Positions 20,491-32,441 of a DNA stretch of 64,000 nucleotides are shown piece by piece; the stretch's first letter is position 1, and every line of letters begins with the position of its first letter. The stretch lies in contig JAGKQI010000074.1 of assembly GCA_018806915.1 (NCBI GenBank), positions 1 to 64,000 on the forward strand, written 5' to 3'. The notes under the pieces were generated by a model that did not search any database, was not told the DNA's origin, and saw only the letters and a program-made list of their open reading frames with translations. Position numbers and translations under genes: made by a program. The stretch is from Phytophthora colocasiae (Eukaryota > Oomycota > Peronosporomycetes > Peronosporales > Peronosporaceae).

Positions 20491-23400
20491 TTACTTCAAA
20501 GAGACAGGATTTTCGGCGCGTTCAGCGGGCGTCAGAGCTTGTTTCCGGAGATCGGATGGCACGAATTCCATCCAGTCCTTGTCGGAAGCCGCTGTGGCCC
20601 ACTGCGTGCGCGCCGGTTCCGCTGAGTCGATAGCTTCGAGTTGCTTGCGCAAGCTCAGGCACTTGGGACCTCCGATGTCACGTGCACGTGGGTCCTGCCA
20701 GATCCATGGGCAATACTTGTCCGGGACCTTCCAGATGCCAGGCTCGAACATGAGCGTCTCCGGGAAATCCTTGTGCTTCAGAATCTTGGATACTGTCCCT
20801 CGATATTGGCGCAGTAAAGATGCACGTCGGAGCCCACGTTCCTTGTGCTGTTCACCGGACAGCAGGTCCTCATCGGGATCCATTATCACCCAGTGAGTGC
20901 GTTCCCACAGCGCTTGGGCGTGCTTGTTCATGAGAGACGCGAGCTCTTCGATGTCCGCCTGAACCAAGGACAGAGGTCTTCCCGCCGGTGAAATACAGCT
21001 CAGTCCGGCGGTTCTGGTACATGACCTCCCAGGAGCTGGCACTTCGTCCAGCAGAGCTTGGTATTTCTTGGAATTCCAGCGTCTCTTCAAACGTGCCAGA
21101 CTGTGTCTGTGGGCTCGAAGTCTGGGAACCCGGGAGTCTGCCCGATGGCCGTCTTGGTGTCACTGGTCGGCTGGACCGGGATACCATAATACAGCCACGA
21201 CGAACAATGTGTGTCCGGAGCCTCGATCGTTAACAACTCCTTTGGTGTCAACGACTTGTACGACTTGGACACCAGACTCGACTTCCGGAGTTTACCAGAA
21301 GGTCGCTTGCCCGAAGAACTCTTAGGCGACTTGGAGTCTTGAGACTTCTTGTCCTTGGAGCTCGACTTGGGCGAACTACCGGGCTTCTTGCTCTTGGGAC
21401 TTGACGTGGAAGTGCCACCGGACTTCTGACTGCCTGACTTGGATCAGGATGTCTCGTGTACACTACCCCGCTTGGATTTCTTGGTAGGGATTATCGGACC
21501 CGAGTCGTCTGAATCGCTGGACTCGTAGTCTCGCGGACGCTTGTTACCGGCATGCGAATGACCGTCAGACTCGTCGTCGTCAGAGTCATCGCTGTTGCCA
21601 CTTGACTTTTCGTCGTCAGACTCACTGTCGCTGGATGCAGATTCTTGTTCACCAGACTCCTTGGTCATCCTCTGTGGACTCAGGCTCACTGATGGGATAC
21701 GGGACGTGAGCATCCAGTGCCTCCCAGACCGGTGGCTCCACATCGTTCTTCTGAAGACGGCGCAGTTCCTCCTCAGCCATCTTGTAATATGTCTCCGGGA
21801 CGTACGAGGTCCACGGGGTCTGATTTAGCTTGCGCCAGTACATCATGCTCACCAGCATTTGTACCAAGGGGCGCCCCGTGAACAGGCTGTGGGCGGGCTT
21901 GTCCGTGCGAAGCCACTTCATCGCAGTCTCATAAGCGATGCCAGCGAGCAGAGCCAAGCGTAAGTCCGGACGAACTTCTTCCCAGACGACTCCAGGTGGT
22001 AACGTAGTATGAACTGCGTCCTTGGACACCGGAGACTTGGCGTTCGCCGGACGCACCGAATCGATACCAGGCGTGTAGTTCTTGGGGCGGTCCTGAGGAA
22101 CACGAACCCGATGTTTCCCAGAAGGTCTGGTAGGCTTGGGTGGCGGAGAACCGGAAGATTTGGTTGACCTGGTGGGCGACCCAGACTTGTTCACCGGGCG
22201 AGTGCCTGACTTCTCGGAGCTGCCAGCATGCTCATCGGAGACCGTCACACCACTGCCAGCACCCGTTAGATCCAGCACTTTGGCCGATTTCTTGGCCTCC
22301 GCAGCTTGATTGAAGCGAACTTTCGCCAGACGCTTGGAGAAGTCAGGAATTTCCGCCTTGCGCTGATCCATCGCGGTCACGTTGATAATGGTGTCCCAGT
22401 CTCCTGGAGGTGCCTTGCCTTCTTGGAAGTTTGCCAGAAGCTCTCGTAGACGTACCCAGCTGCCGTTCAACTCCCCGTGTTCAAACAGGTACTCCAGAAA
22501 ACCCCAGGAGTCTGTGGCTATGGTCGTGGGGCGAGCATTCAGCAACCGGACCTCCGCTTGAGAGTCCTCTAGGCGTTCTTCCAAGGCCGATTTCTCGGAT
22601 TCCAGGGCGTCTATCTGATCCTGATAGTGCGACGCGAGACTCTTGGACTCCGCAGTCACACGATCCTCGACCTCATTGGCAGTACGCCGGGCGTCCAGCA
22701 CTTCATGACGCCAATACTGGCAGTTGAAGACCCACTGACGCTTGAGGTCTTCCAGACTCGTTCTGTATGGTAGCCATGTCCACCAGAGATGTGTTGCCCT
22801 GGGACTCAACTTGAAGCCGAAGCCGACGGTGAGCGCCGGCCATCTGCTTCAGATACCCAGACGTCTTGTACACCCGCTCGGCAAGACGCTGATGAGGGAG
22901 GTGCAGTAGAATTGAAGCCAACTCCCGATGGACATCGACAGACCCCATGTGCGCTTCAAGGTTCTGGCGGTCACGGCTATCCACGTGAGGAACGAGCATC
23001 TGACTTCCAGTGAAGTCAGGATAACACGCTCAAGTTCCGAGATGTCGGCCGACGTGAAGCCCTCAAGGCCCACCAGAACACCGGGCCCACCATATATGTT
23101 CGCGATGTGGTTGCCCACACGGAAGTCCTCGGCGAGCGCCGGAACGCCTACCAAGAATGGCTGCCCTTCAGGCGTCGGCTTGGGGTCCGCCCAGGTGGAA
23201 GGGCGTCAGCAGTCATGTCGCCCAGCAGTTGCTGCCCAGGCGCAAACAGACTGTCCACCTCGGTGGTAGAGAGAATATGTGGCCCTCTGGGGAACGAAAC
23301 TGCGACGCCAGAAGGAGGATTCGCAGAGACAGAAGTCGCAGACGTGTCCGGCATGTTCACGTGACCATCGCCGTCAGCAGCATCAACGCCCTGCTTCGGA

Positions 23401-23753
23401 GCGGAGGACGCGCTCGACTGTGAGGCTGGGGCGCTTAAGCTGCCACCAGGTGATGCGGGAGCACCGTCACCACCACCTCGCGATGCTACGGATGCCGAAG
23501 CAGGCCCAGTGCCCGAGGCGTCGTCAGTAGTAGGAGCCGATGGAGAACCCATGGTTGCTGGATCTTCTTCCGACTTGTGTGTCAGAAAGGAAATCGGGAT
23601 GTGGCCGGTTGTGGGATACGACAGTTGGCTATTTCTGAGTCTGATGGAATCAGACTGAGCGACAGGACACCAGAGACTCTGAAATCCCGGAAGTTTTGAG
23701 AGCGTCACAGCTACACTATGTTCACGGGACCTCTGACGTACTGTCCTGGCCAT
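20491..23753 (-). pseudogene. Broken antisense ORF of element A'
   Basis: Same protein as the 1095-codon ORF at 2653-5940, in the same place and orientation. Frameshifts occur near 23150, 23000, 22750, 21650, 21450 and 21090, plus a deletion of part of the acidic tract near 21660. The remaining segments keep high identity, including the block around GVVWEEV and the C-terminal QALWERTH. Two copies with the same layout show that this ORF is an integral part of the element and not a chance insertion. This copy cannot make the full protein. Confidence 0.85.
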
Positions 23754-23793
23754 GATGCTCAGTTTGGAGAAAGTTCCGCACTGACGAATTATG

Positions 23794-23807
23794 ACCAGGA
23801 GGGGCGG
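23794..23807 (+). other. Polypurine tract of element A'
   Basis: ACCAGGAGGGGCGG, one base before the LTR start at 23809 and identical to the tract at 5981. Confidence 0.85.
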
Positions 23808-23808
23808 T

Positions 23809-25674
23809 TGACACGTTGCTAATTACGATTTTTCGAGTGGATATGGACGTTACGCTGTGATGTGATTGGACGTACACTGAGTTGTGGGAGAAATGGAGAT
23901 GTGGGACGAGGTTATGTCCCGTGCGACAATGATGGATCTGTGGAAGAAACATATATATTAACCTTCACCTGTACTGCAAAGGGGCCCAAGAGATCAGAAG
24001 TGTTCCTCGGAAAAGTGCACAAACTCCGAGAGACAACAACACTCAGTCTGATCGCCGGACTTTCCCCGACGATGAGTGCCTAAAGGTTGGCAGAAAGTCT
24101 CTCAGAAGAATGTATCTCTGAGAGACCTCATCCCGTTGCCGTCCTGTGTGACGATGATGGTTCAAGGAATACAGTTATACCCACAAGATACCAAGTATCT
24201 CGCACCGGACGTAGCGCACCCCGCGCATATCCCAATTGGACTTCGTGCGTTGTAGCATACGTGCTCCGCACCCTGAAAACACACATGGATTTCTGATATC
24301 ACGCATGGAAACTCTGATATCAATCCATGAAGTCTGACGTACATGATGTCCGACGTACATGAAGTCCGACGTACATGAAGTCCGACGTACATGAGTCTGA
24401 CGAACATGATTCTGGTGAACAAGTCTGATGTGTCCGGCTTATATACAAGCAATATTCCAGACATCACCAGTTTCCGATGAACAGACTCCGACGTACAAGA
24501 CTCCGATGATCAGACCCAAGTGTCACGACTCTGGTATTACGACTCTGATGTACATGATTCCGGAGTACATGGTTCCGATGAACATGTCTCCGACGCACAT
24601 GATTCCAGACCCTGATGAACAGGATACCAGACTCTGACACTCTGAAGTCCATCCCATACTGAAACCAAGTGTACCAAACACGACCTCAAGCAATCAAGTG
24701 AAACGCAACCTGCTCATCCCTGTAATGACATCATTAAGTGTCGACTCGACAAGATCTGCAGCATCGACTACCATAGTGAGCCCAAGTGAAGATTCCTGAG
24801 TTATACTGAGATCAAGTGTATATGAGAATATGGAAGATAGAAGACAGAGAGATACGAGATAGATAACCAGAGTTCAAATTGCGTTATAACCCCAAGGTCG
24901 ATTCTTCGGTTCTTTGGAAAGTGTAAGGCCGCGACAAAGCTTTGAGTCGTGTGATCTCTCACCTATCAAGCCCCTTTAGGTGGAGATCAGCGTAACGTAG
25001 AGACCTGAGAGGACCCACCTATTCCATTTACTAGTTGGGTCGTTTGTCTTGTCTCTAGCGGTAGCCCATTTCATATTGTACGTTTGGACAGGTTTTGGGA
25101 GCTAGACAGTCGCTCTCAAGACGCTCGGTAGACTGTTATATAACTGATAGTGTATTGGTTTATTTTCCCTCTATATATTAGAGGGTGGTGCGCGAAAGTT
25201 ACGGGAATACCAGACAGACCAGGTGTCTGGCGAACATTTCCTTAGTTGACCTGGAGAACTAGCCCACTGCTCAAGGGCCAGGAAAGAATAAGAGCAGCTA
25301 CATATTTGTATATCGGAACTCTATATTGCGGTTATCTCGGAAGTCTATTTACTGGACTTCCCTTTGTATTAATTTCTCTTTTGTTTTCAGAAATCTCTGG
25401 TGTACACAAGTGTTCACCGGAAAACGTTCGACTAACAAGCGCTCCTGTGAGGACCAGAAGGACATCCGACGGTATACGCAAGGAACCCTCACTCTCAGCA
25501 ACACTCTCACGACCCCGGCGAGGGTCTCATTACCAAGACAACGACCTACGAGGACAACACAAGGTAACACACGCCCACCTTGCTGTGCGACTCTGGTATC
25601 ACTACAGGTAGTCACACTTCCAGGTTCACTATACGCCCCTGCACCGCGGTAAAAGTTGCACCAACTTCGCGACA
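23809..25674 (+). mobile_element. 3' LTR of element A'
   Basis: Begins TGACACG and ends CTTCGCGACA. It is collinear with 5996-7898 apart from small indels and a replaced module near 24880-24940. The 16-bp tandem array is at 24332-24411 and the hairpin at ~24099-24128. Confidence 0.85.
24332..24411 (+). repeat. 16-bp tandem repeat in element A' LTR
   Basis: Same four-and-a-bit units (GTCCGACGTACATGAA) as at 6528-6607, with no change in copy number. Confidence 0.8.
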
Positions 25675-28179
25675 AGACCCAGCCCGACACCGTCTGGCCT
25701 TGCGAGCGACGTAATACCGCTGCAGTTCGATATCCGCATCTTGCATGGCAGAGGTAATCTCGAGGTTATGGGTGGATTCCCAGAACGCCTGGCGTTGCCG
25801 TTCCTCCAGGACGCGATAGGTGGCAGCCACGGCCGCGAGGGGTGTTCCCTCCCTCGCATGCAAATCGAGGTCGAACGTGAGTGGACCCGGGTTCGCGAAG
25901 TCGTTCCACGGCTCCAGAGCCAACAGATCAAGCACGTTCACACCCGTGATCAACCCGTTGAGGTATTCGGTGCCTGGGGTCGGTGCAGGCCCGGCCTGTA
26001 TTCGAGAAGGGAACAGCCAACCCGAAGGGATCAACAACCGTTTGCCCAAAGAATTGGCAATCAGACCCACGATCGAATACTGCCCGATCACCTGCGGATC
26101 CCACGGTTCAATGTCCGCGGCCGCGAAGGTACGCTGTCGATCGTACCCCGGAATGAAGGATGCGACCGGGAACAGAGGTGGTCGGAGCCCGAGAGGCGGA
26201 GAACCGCCGAGAGGAGGTGACGGCGGTGACGGAGAACCCGGAGGTGATCCCGGAGACGGTGGGCCTGATCCATCCGGAGATGGGCTTGAGCCATCTGGAG
26301 ACCCCGATCCACGAGCGCCAGAAGATCCGCTTCTCGGAACCTGACCGGACTCGCGTCGGTACGACGAGATAGATCGTTGGCGACCCATGTGTAGAACATC
26401 GCCCTCCTCGGAGTCCTCCGCCTCGTTGGAACGTTCCGATTCAGCCTCAGAACTAGTTCCATTGCTGGGTTCTGGACTCTCGTCCTCTTCGGACGGCGAT
26501 GAGAATGGGTGCTGGGGATCGTAGTCGGAGTCTTCCTCTTCCTCGTCCCGCGAATCACCATCGTCGGGGAGCGATCCGGGCTGATCCGTCGATCAGGGCT
26601 CGAGTGTCGGTTTCCTCCCCTCCGGCCTGGCCAGAAGCGTCGATCAGGGGCTCGAGTGTCGGTTTCCTCCCCTCCGGCCTGGCCAGAAGCTTGATCCGCC
26701 AACAGATCCAGCGGGCTCGCCCATGATCCTGCCGAGGTCGGAACCACCGTTGGTGTGACAGGCTGGGTTGATGCGGGAGCTTCGGTAGCCGCAGGTTTTA
26801 GATCACGGGGGGCTGAGGAGCTCCTAGCTGGACGCTTGCGTGAGGAAGGAGGAACGGCCGGGGAAGCGGAGGCGCTTCGAGATCTTTTGGTGGCACGAGC
26901 CGCCCGTCGATCTGCGATCCACGAGGACAGCCGAGCTGAGGAATCCTCGGCGTGATGCAGCTGCTGTTCGGCTTCGGCATAATCGGCGTCCAGCTCCTGA
27001 TGAGCCTGTCGAAGCTCTACGTTCTGTCGCTGGAGTTGGTCGAGTTCCTGTGCCGCCGCATCCCGGGCGGAACGGGCCAAGTCAAGGTCCGCGAGAGCCG
27101 ACAAACGATCTTGAGTAGCGTCGTCCAGGTCGACCTGGATTCGATCACGATCCGCCGTGACTCGATCGAGATCTTGCATCGCCCGATCCCGGTCGAGGCG
27201 GGCCTGATCCAGGTCAGCGACAGCCTGATCTCGCTCGACAATGGCGGCACGGTGCTGGACGGAGAGCTGGTCCCGGTCGTGCTGGATTATTTCCAGATTT
27301 CCCAAAGCATCCGCCAGATCTTGCTCCAAACTGGAGAGGGCGGCGGCGTCGGCAGGTGCGCCTGAGGAAGGAGCACGAGAATCCGGTGCAGGCACATCCT
27401 CCAGGGCGAGGTGTGCCCGGGCCAGCTCTGCCTGGTGGCCCTCGGCCTCGCGTTCCAGATACGCGACCTCGGCCCGAGCGGTGAGCAATTCCGCTTGAGC
27501 CCGCGTCAACTCCAACCTCAACCGAGCTTCCTCTGCTGAAGGACGAGCCAGATCAGCCGACGTGGCCATGGCCGCTGGCAGGCCTTGAAAGGAATCGTGC
27601 CTCCGCCAGCGATCAAGGCTACGCTGAGTGAGAGTCAGGTCGTGGCGCACGGCAGCAAGCTCACGCTCACGATCCTGAAGCTCATCCCGGAGTTCGATCT
27701 CTGTCTCCCCTGCTACGCGAAGTTCGGCCAACCGGAAGTCGAGATCCTCGAGCGCAGAGTCTAGCCGTGCCTGGATCCGAGCCAGTCGCTGCTCCGATTC
27801 CCGCCGTTCAGCGTCGTGCTGAGCTCGCTGATCCTGCAAGGCGGTGATCACGTCCCCACCGATAATATCTCCGGTTTCCGACCAGACGAGCGATTTCGGC
27901 GTTCAGCCGCAAGATCCCCTCCGCCTGGTCGTCCCGGAAGCGCTCCATATCCTCCATGTCGGATCGCAACCGGCGAACGGTGTCGTCCAGGTGGTCCCAA
28001 TCGCGACTCAAGGTTTCGCGCATCCGTTGGCCATGGGTCAGTCTCGCTTGCAAAGTGACCAGCTCAGGGTTTACCCCAAGGGTTGAGAAGCGTGGGGTGG
28101 TGGATCGAGCGGATCGGATCGAGTGCTCGCTCGAAGGCGTTCTCGGCGTCAAAGGGGGCGAGGGAGGCGGATCGGACAT
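25675..28179 (-). pseudogene. Antisense ORF of element G: coiled-coil protein, unknown function
   Basis: Starts at the ATG at 28179 (MSDPPPSPPLTPRTP), 190 bp before the LTR. After a frame change near 27830 follows a very long coiled coil (about residues 115-410; heptad-rich runs such as LDQARLDRDRAMQDLDRV). Next come a basic Ser/Arg/Pro region, an acidic tract, a second frame change near 26370, a Pro/Gly/Ser-rich linker and a globular C terminus. That C terminus contains QAFWESTH, matching QALWERTH in element A at a similar distance from the end. The 3' end of the ORF is cut by A'. At least two frameshifts disable it, and a ~50 bp internal tandem duplication lies at ~26578-26690. Probably a diverged homologue of the A antisense protein; function unknown. 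Confidence 0.6.
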
Positions 28180-28354
28180 CGTGAAGGAGTGGTGGTGCTT
28201 GAACGACTTGTGTCCTAGGTGATGAATGTGGAAATAAGCCCGAAGTGAGCTGCGGCAGCCCAACTTACGTGCTGGGGGCGGATGTGGTGAAGCGAACGAG
28301 AATTTTTTCCGGAGAGGCGATATCAGCCACGAACCCGAATAGAGTCAGAACGAG

Positions 28355-28366
28355 CGACAGGGGGGA
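28355..28366 (+). other. Polypurine tract of element G
   Basis: GCGACAGGGGGGA lies just before the LTR start TGTGATCCCC at 28369. It is purine-rich and correctly placed relative to the antisense ORF start. No second copy is available to confirm it. Confidence 0.5.
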
Positions 28367-28368
28367 CC

Positions 28369-29678
28369 TGTGATCCCCAGATCTGAGTCGAATCAGACGA
28401 GGTACGATGGGTCCCGCCGGGGAACAGGCAACAGAGACACCGGCGGAGGAGCAAGTGGAGAAGTGTTCGTGGGTGATCCGAGTCCTACCGGAGGAAGAAT
28501 GGAGAGATCGAGGATGTTCTCGCGCGATCAGCGATGATGGGGTCCCAAGTGAGCACGATCGGCTCACCCCGGCGCCCCGAAGTCTTCTAACAGCTTGATC
28601 CTGCTTCCCCGGGCGGCGACGAAGTGGGATCACGCAGTGATCCTCTCCCGTTTAAGTACGAGATCAGCTCCGGACCAAGTTCAGCCCCAGGCGCGACGCA
28701 GACTCTTCTGGTGGCCTGATCCGGATTCCCCGAACGACTACCAAGCGGGATCAGACAGCGATCAAGTCCCGATCAAGTGCGAGATCAAGTCCCTGTTAAG
28801 TACGAGATCAAGCTTCGGTTAAGTACGGAATCGGCTAAAGATCAGGGTTAGGGGAACCAAGCTAGAGATCAGCTATGTAGCCAGTGTCATGTGATCGTAG
28901 GATAGCAAATCAGGATGGGATTAGTAGGCATAGGAATAACCATAAACAGAATCGAATTTGCCCTGAACCACTCAAGTGCCTTCGCTACGCCTGGAACCGG
29001 GAACTACATTGGCCCTACAAGCGTCGAGAAGGTAAGGATACGTGACCTAGTATAGCGGTTAAGACTGGATAATATATTGGCCAGCTTTACCCTATCTAGT
29101 GAACTATCCTTTAAGTGCATACTTCGGATCGGAAGGAATTGGTTGTTTAGCCTGACGATCCCGTCGAATCTCGCCCCCTCAAGACCCCTGTAAAGGAAGC
29201 GGCAAGCAACGAAAGGAAGGGACCGAATCCCGAACATTGGACTATTGGAAGACCTGGATCAAGGACCAGGCACCCGGATCAAGGCTCGAGGACTCGCCTG
29301 TGACCCGGATCAACCCCTCTGAGGTAGAGTGAAGTATTCCCACGCTATCTCACACCCCTGCGTCACCCAAGACATTCTTCTCGTCTCAAGACATCTTCAG
29401 AAGTCACCTGGAAGAGCGTAACCCGCCTACCGACGGGTACACAAGGTGAACACTACACGCAGCAAGATCACGGATCATCGGGGGACCCCCTCCGTTAGTC
29501 GGTGTCTGGGCGCAAGTGGCGATCGCGATCGGCCTCAACCAGATTTTGACCAGATCCGCTCCACCACACAAGCTAGATCACGGATCACCGGGGGACCCCC
29601 TCCGTTAGTCGGTGTCTGGGCGCAAGTGGCGATCGAGATCGGCCTCAACAAGATTTTGGCCAGATCCGCTCCACCACA
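28369..29678 (+). mobile_element. LTR of element G with duplicated 3' end
   Basis: Begins TGTGATCCCC. The natural end is probably CCGCTCCACCACA at 29568, after which the terminal ~110 bp are repeated, ending in the same sequence at 29678. It contains many short GATCAAGT/GTTAAGTAC words (28755-28835). The 3' part resembles the A LTR in style (ACACAAGGTGAACAC). No second LTR copy is in the window, so the limits are inferred. Confidence 0.5.
29465..29678 (+). repeat. ~110-bp tandem duplication at LTR G end
   Basis: Units 29465-29574 and 29575-29678 both run from AGATCACGGATCA through GGGGGACCCCCTCC to GATCCGCTCCACCACA, with few differences. Each unit contains the palindrome GGGGGACCCCC. Confidence 0.85.
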
Positions 29679-29896
29679 ATTACTTCGGCATCACGAGCCC
29701 TCCTGGCTCCATGTGGAACTTTGTTACCCGCATCACGGTCTGAGCGATCTTGCGTCGAATTACTTCTCGTACGCCTGGCGAAGCCACTACTTCGGCATCG
29801 CGAGCCATCTTGGCTCCCTTCGGAACTCTTTCATCCGCTTGTGGACCTAAGTTCCCCACCGGGTTAGTGCCCTCGGGCACTACCACAGTCGCAGCC
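29679..29896. other. Short direct repeats, no gene assigned
   Basis: Two related ~45 bp segments starting TTACTTCGGCATC (29684) and CTACTTCGGCATC (29787) repeat about 103 bp apart. A minus-strand frame is open here but shows no recognisable domain. Confidence 0.45.
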
Positions 29897-30634
29897 TGTA
29901 CGTTATGATGGAGATAGTGACAGTGAAGAATCTTCACAACACGCGGAGTGTGATACAGATTCTGTTCGCGAAGGCAGTAACGTGGACATGGTCAGTGTGG
30001 CTGAGAGTGAAGAGCCGGATGCTGAGAGAGCGGTTCAGTGGAATGAGATGGTACAGAATAGTGTACTGCCTACATTGGAGGGTGTGCCGAGTAGCCAGCC
30101 GAGCAGCAAACTGGCCGATGGAGACTAACAAGTTTGGCAAGACATGTTGGAGAATAGTCCCATACCGGACTACGAGGTTGCGTTAGTTCAAACGCAGGAG
30201 GGCGAAGATGAAACCAGCTCCGAGGGACATGAGAACGAAGATGAACATCGTGAACGTGGTGGTGATTTGACGATGCTCAAGTCGAGAGCGATGACGATGC
30301 CGATGCGGCTGCGAGTAAACACGATTATTGTGAATCTGATGGAGATGATGACTTTGGAGGCAGTGAATTCGTTGAGTTTGAACACGAAGATGTTACTAGT
30401 CACGTTACAGACCTAGTTTCAGTCTCAGAGGACGTGGAGGGCGACGAGAATGGATGTGATTTCTTGTTTGACCCGAGTGATGAACATAAAGCCGAGTGGA
30501 ACAGCGATCTGAGTGACGAAGTAGATGATCCTCCAAGGCAATCAACACAGAACCCAGTCCGGGATATGTTCTTGGATTTCCTCAGCGATGGTGGACGTTC
30601 CGGAAATGGTGATGGCGTACGAAGCCCACCATAA
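29897..30634 (+). pseudogene. Acidic protein remnant, unknown
   Basis: A plus-strand reading rich in Asp, Glu and Ser (DGDSDSEESSQ, then EGEDETSSEGHENEDEH, then ESDGDDDFGGSEF, ending SDLSDEVDD and a stop at 30632-30634). A stop near 30127 and a frame change near 30260 interrupt it. There is no catalytic motif. Acidic N-terminal regions occur in some transposases and gag-like proteins, but I cannot assign it. It may be the edge of another element truncated by the neighbouring Gypsy F. Confidence 0.35.
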
Positions 30635-31047
30635 CTTACAGGGTTAAGCCCTGTACGTGGAGTGCTGCGGTCAGCCACAGCACTCGGAGCTTCGCGTGGC
30701 TCAAGACGAGCACGGAGCTCCTTGATGTGATCCTAAATACTGGACTACCACAATCAGTGTCCCTATTATAAAGGTACTAACACTAATCGTATAAATGCAA
30801 ACTGATTTTTATTGCCTTAATTGCCCTAATCCTAAATGTAACGGATTTAGTATCTAGCATACTAAATCCTAATCAAAATGCAACGTGAGGCTCTGAGGCC
30901 ATCTACGTATCTACTCGTGTGTGCCACACCATTATTTACCCACATAAATGTATCCATGAGTGTCACACACCATTATGTACCCACATAAATGTACCCACGT
31001 GTGTCACACACCAACGAGAAACATTCGTGTAACATCCCCATTACACT
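30635..31047 (-). mobile_element. Probable 3' LTR of element F
   Basis: On the minus strand, a G-run (GGGGGGGGAG) is followed by TGTAATGGGGATGTTACACG, a typical polypurine tract and LTR start. The far end is uncertain; I place it before the acidic ORF stop. It includes a tandem repeat at 30919-31012. The 5' LTR is missing, so it cannot be confirmed by comparison. Confidence 0.45.
30919..31012. repeat. ~41-bp tandem repeat
   Basis: Two full units and a partial third of the type GTGTCACACACCATTATG followed by TACCCACATAAATGTACC. Confidence 0.75.
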
Positions 31048-32441
31048 CCCCCCCCACGAAGATTCCGGATACCGTATCCGGAAAGTGTAAACACACGACG
31101 CGATTATCGGCCGATGGCCACGGCACCCCGCCTTGCGCGGACGGCGCTCTCTCTCGTGCGTGTTACACGCCTCCGTACGCGATGTCACTTGGTACACACT
31201 TGGGCCCAATGCTTACCAAGCATATGAGCCTACTGGCTCGAGTCAAGGGACTCTATGGGCATGGGAAGAAGGCCACAGGTGGCGTATCTATGATACTAGT
31301 GGGTCAATGAACCACAGGGCAAGCCTTCCGGGCTACCAACGGTTCCACGAACCACAAAGCAGTGGGACCCACTCGCTTCACAGTTAATGTGACCCTCGGA
31401 TGAGAACTGTGTGCAGGGCTTGATGCCCAAGTTGTTTGTCAAGCAGGCGCAAGCGCTGTAATAGGTCTACCTAGACCTATTAGGTGGCGTACACGTGCGC
31501 TTACGTGTAAGAGGAAGCTTGCAAGTAGAATAGACTTAATTTAAGTATACTTATTTAAATAAGTATAATTAAATCAAATATAACTAAATTAACTGCAAAA
31601 AACCGTAATATGAGAACTGTTATTGAATTTGGCACAAGCCAATTATGGACCTCCTAAAACTGTTTAATCTATTTCTAAAGGAACTGCCAACGTGTGGCTG
31701 ACAGAAACTCTTCGCCGTGATTGGTAGAAACCCATTGCTTTATACCAATAACATGCACAAATGCACACGAACCACCCAATGATGTGGTTCGTTTATGTAG
31801 CCGTTGGTGTGTACAGCACCAAGGTTTGAGGTCCCTTTCCAACCTCTAACAGTTATCACAACTGTTAGAGTTACAAATGGTGTATCCACTTGTACGTGTA
31901 ACCCCGTTACAAGCGCCACTATGTGTCACAGACACTGTGTCTTGCGAATACACGTGCTCAGCGCAGTCGTAGACACGACAACGAGCACTGACAGCTAAGC
32001 TGTCGCTCAGGAGGAGCATACCTACCTCCTTATGATACGCAGCATGCGGGGTCCAATGCATTGGCATCCCTGGTATCCACAGTGGCTCATGACATAGTTA
32101 TACCCATTGAACGCTTCCAGCGTCAGGTGATCGGATATAATCCGTTTCCATCACCACTTGTCGCTTAGACAGAACGTCATTAAGACGGTTGTTCATCACG
32201 AACCATCTTCGCTTCATGATCGCGAAGCTCCGGGCCATAGGCCAGTGTTGTTAAAAGGTCATAGACCCTTGAAACACGCGAAGCGCATGTAGCACTACTG
32301 CGCTTGCAGTTTGAGCATTCGATGCCACGTCGACGGCACCGACGTGCTCGCTGCAAGTATTGCAGCTACGGGTCAAAGCCTGAGCTCAGCAACGACCCTG
32401 TGGACTCCCACCTTAGAGGTGCTTGGCACCCGGCGTCTCCG
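31048..32441. other. Element F 3' noncoding region with palindromes
   Basis: No gene. It lies between the F pol stop (32442) and its probable LTR. It contains an AT-rich near-perfect palindrome at 31541-31572 (16-bp arms, one mismatch) and AATAGGTCTA-CC-TAGACCTATT at 31460-31481. A second LTR-start-like string, TGTAACGGGGTTACACG, is near 31907 on the minus strand, so the LTR limits may differ from my call. Confidence 0.4.

Larger units (their letters stand above)
13484..25674 (+). mobile_element. Ty3/Gypsy chromovirus element A' (5' truncated)
   Basis: Order on the plus strand: gag tail, protease, RT, RNase H, second RNase H, integrase and chromodomain. An antisense ORF remnant, polypurine tract and 3' LTR follow. 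The 5' LTR and most of gag are missing. It is the best source here for the full architecture of the A family, but its genes carry many frameshifts. On the right it abuts the antisense ORF of element G. Confidence 0.9.
25675..29678 (+). mobile_element. 3' end of Gypsy-like element G
   Basis: Layout is an antisense ORF (minus), then a polypurine tract (~28355-28366), then an LTR on the plus strand. This is the same order as the 3' half of A and A'. Everything upstream is missing and replaced by A'. The sequence is not closely related to A at the DNA level. Confidence 0.6.

Noticed and set aside
29680..29937. Minus-strand ORF of 85 codons
   Set aside because: Covers short direct repeats, has no domain and overlaps the acidic remnant on the other strand.
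31880..31910. Alternative LTR start TGTAACGGGGTTACACG for element F
   Set aside because: No purine tract precedes it, whereas a strong G-run precedes the similar string at 31047. Kept only as a caution.
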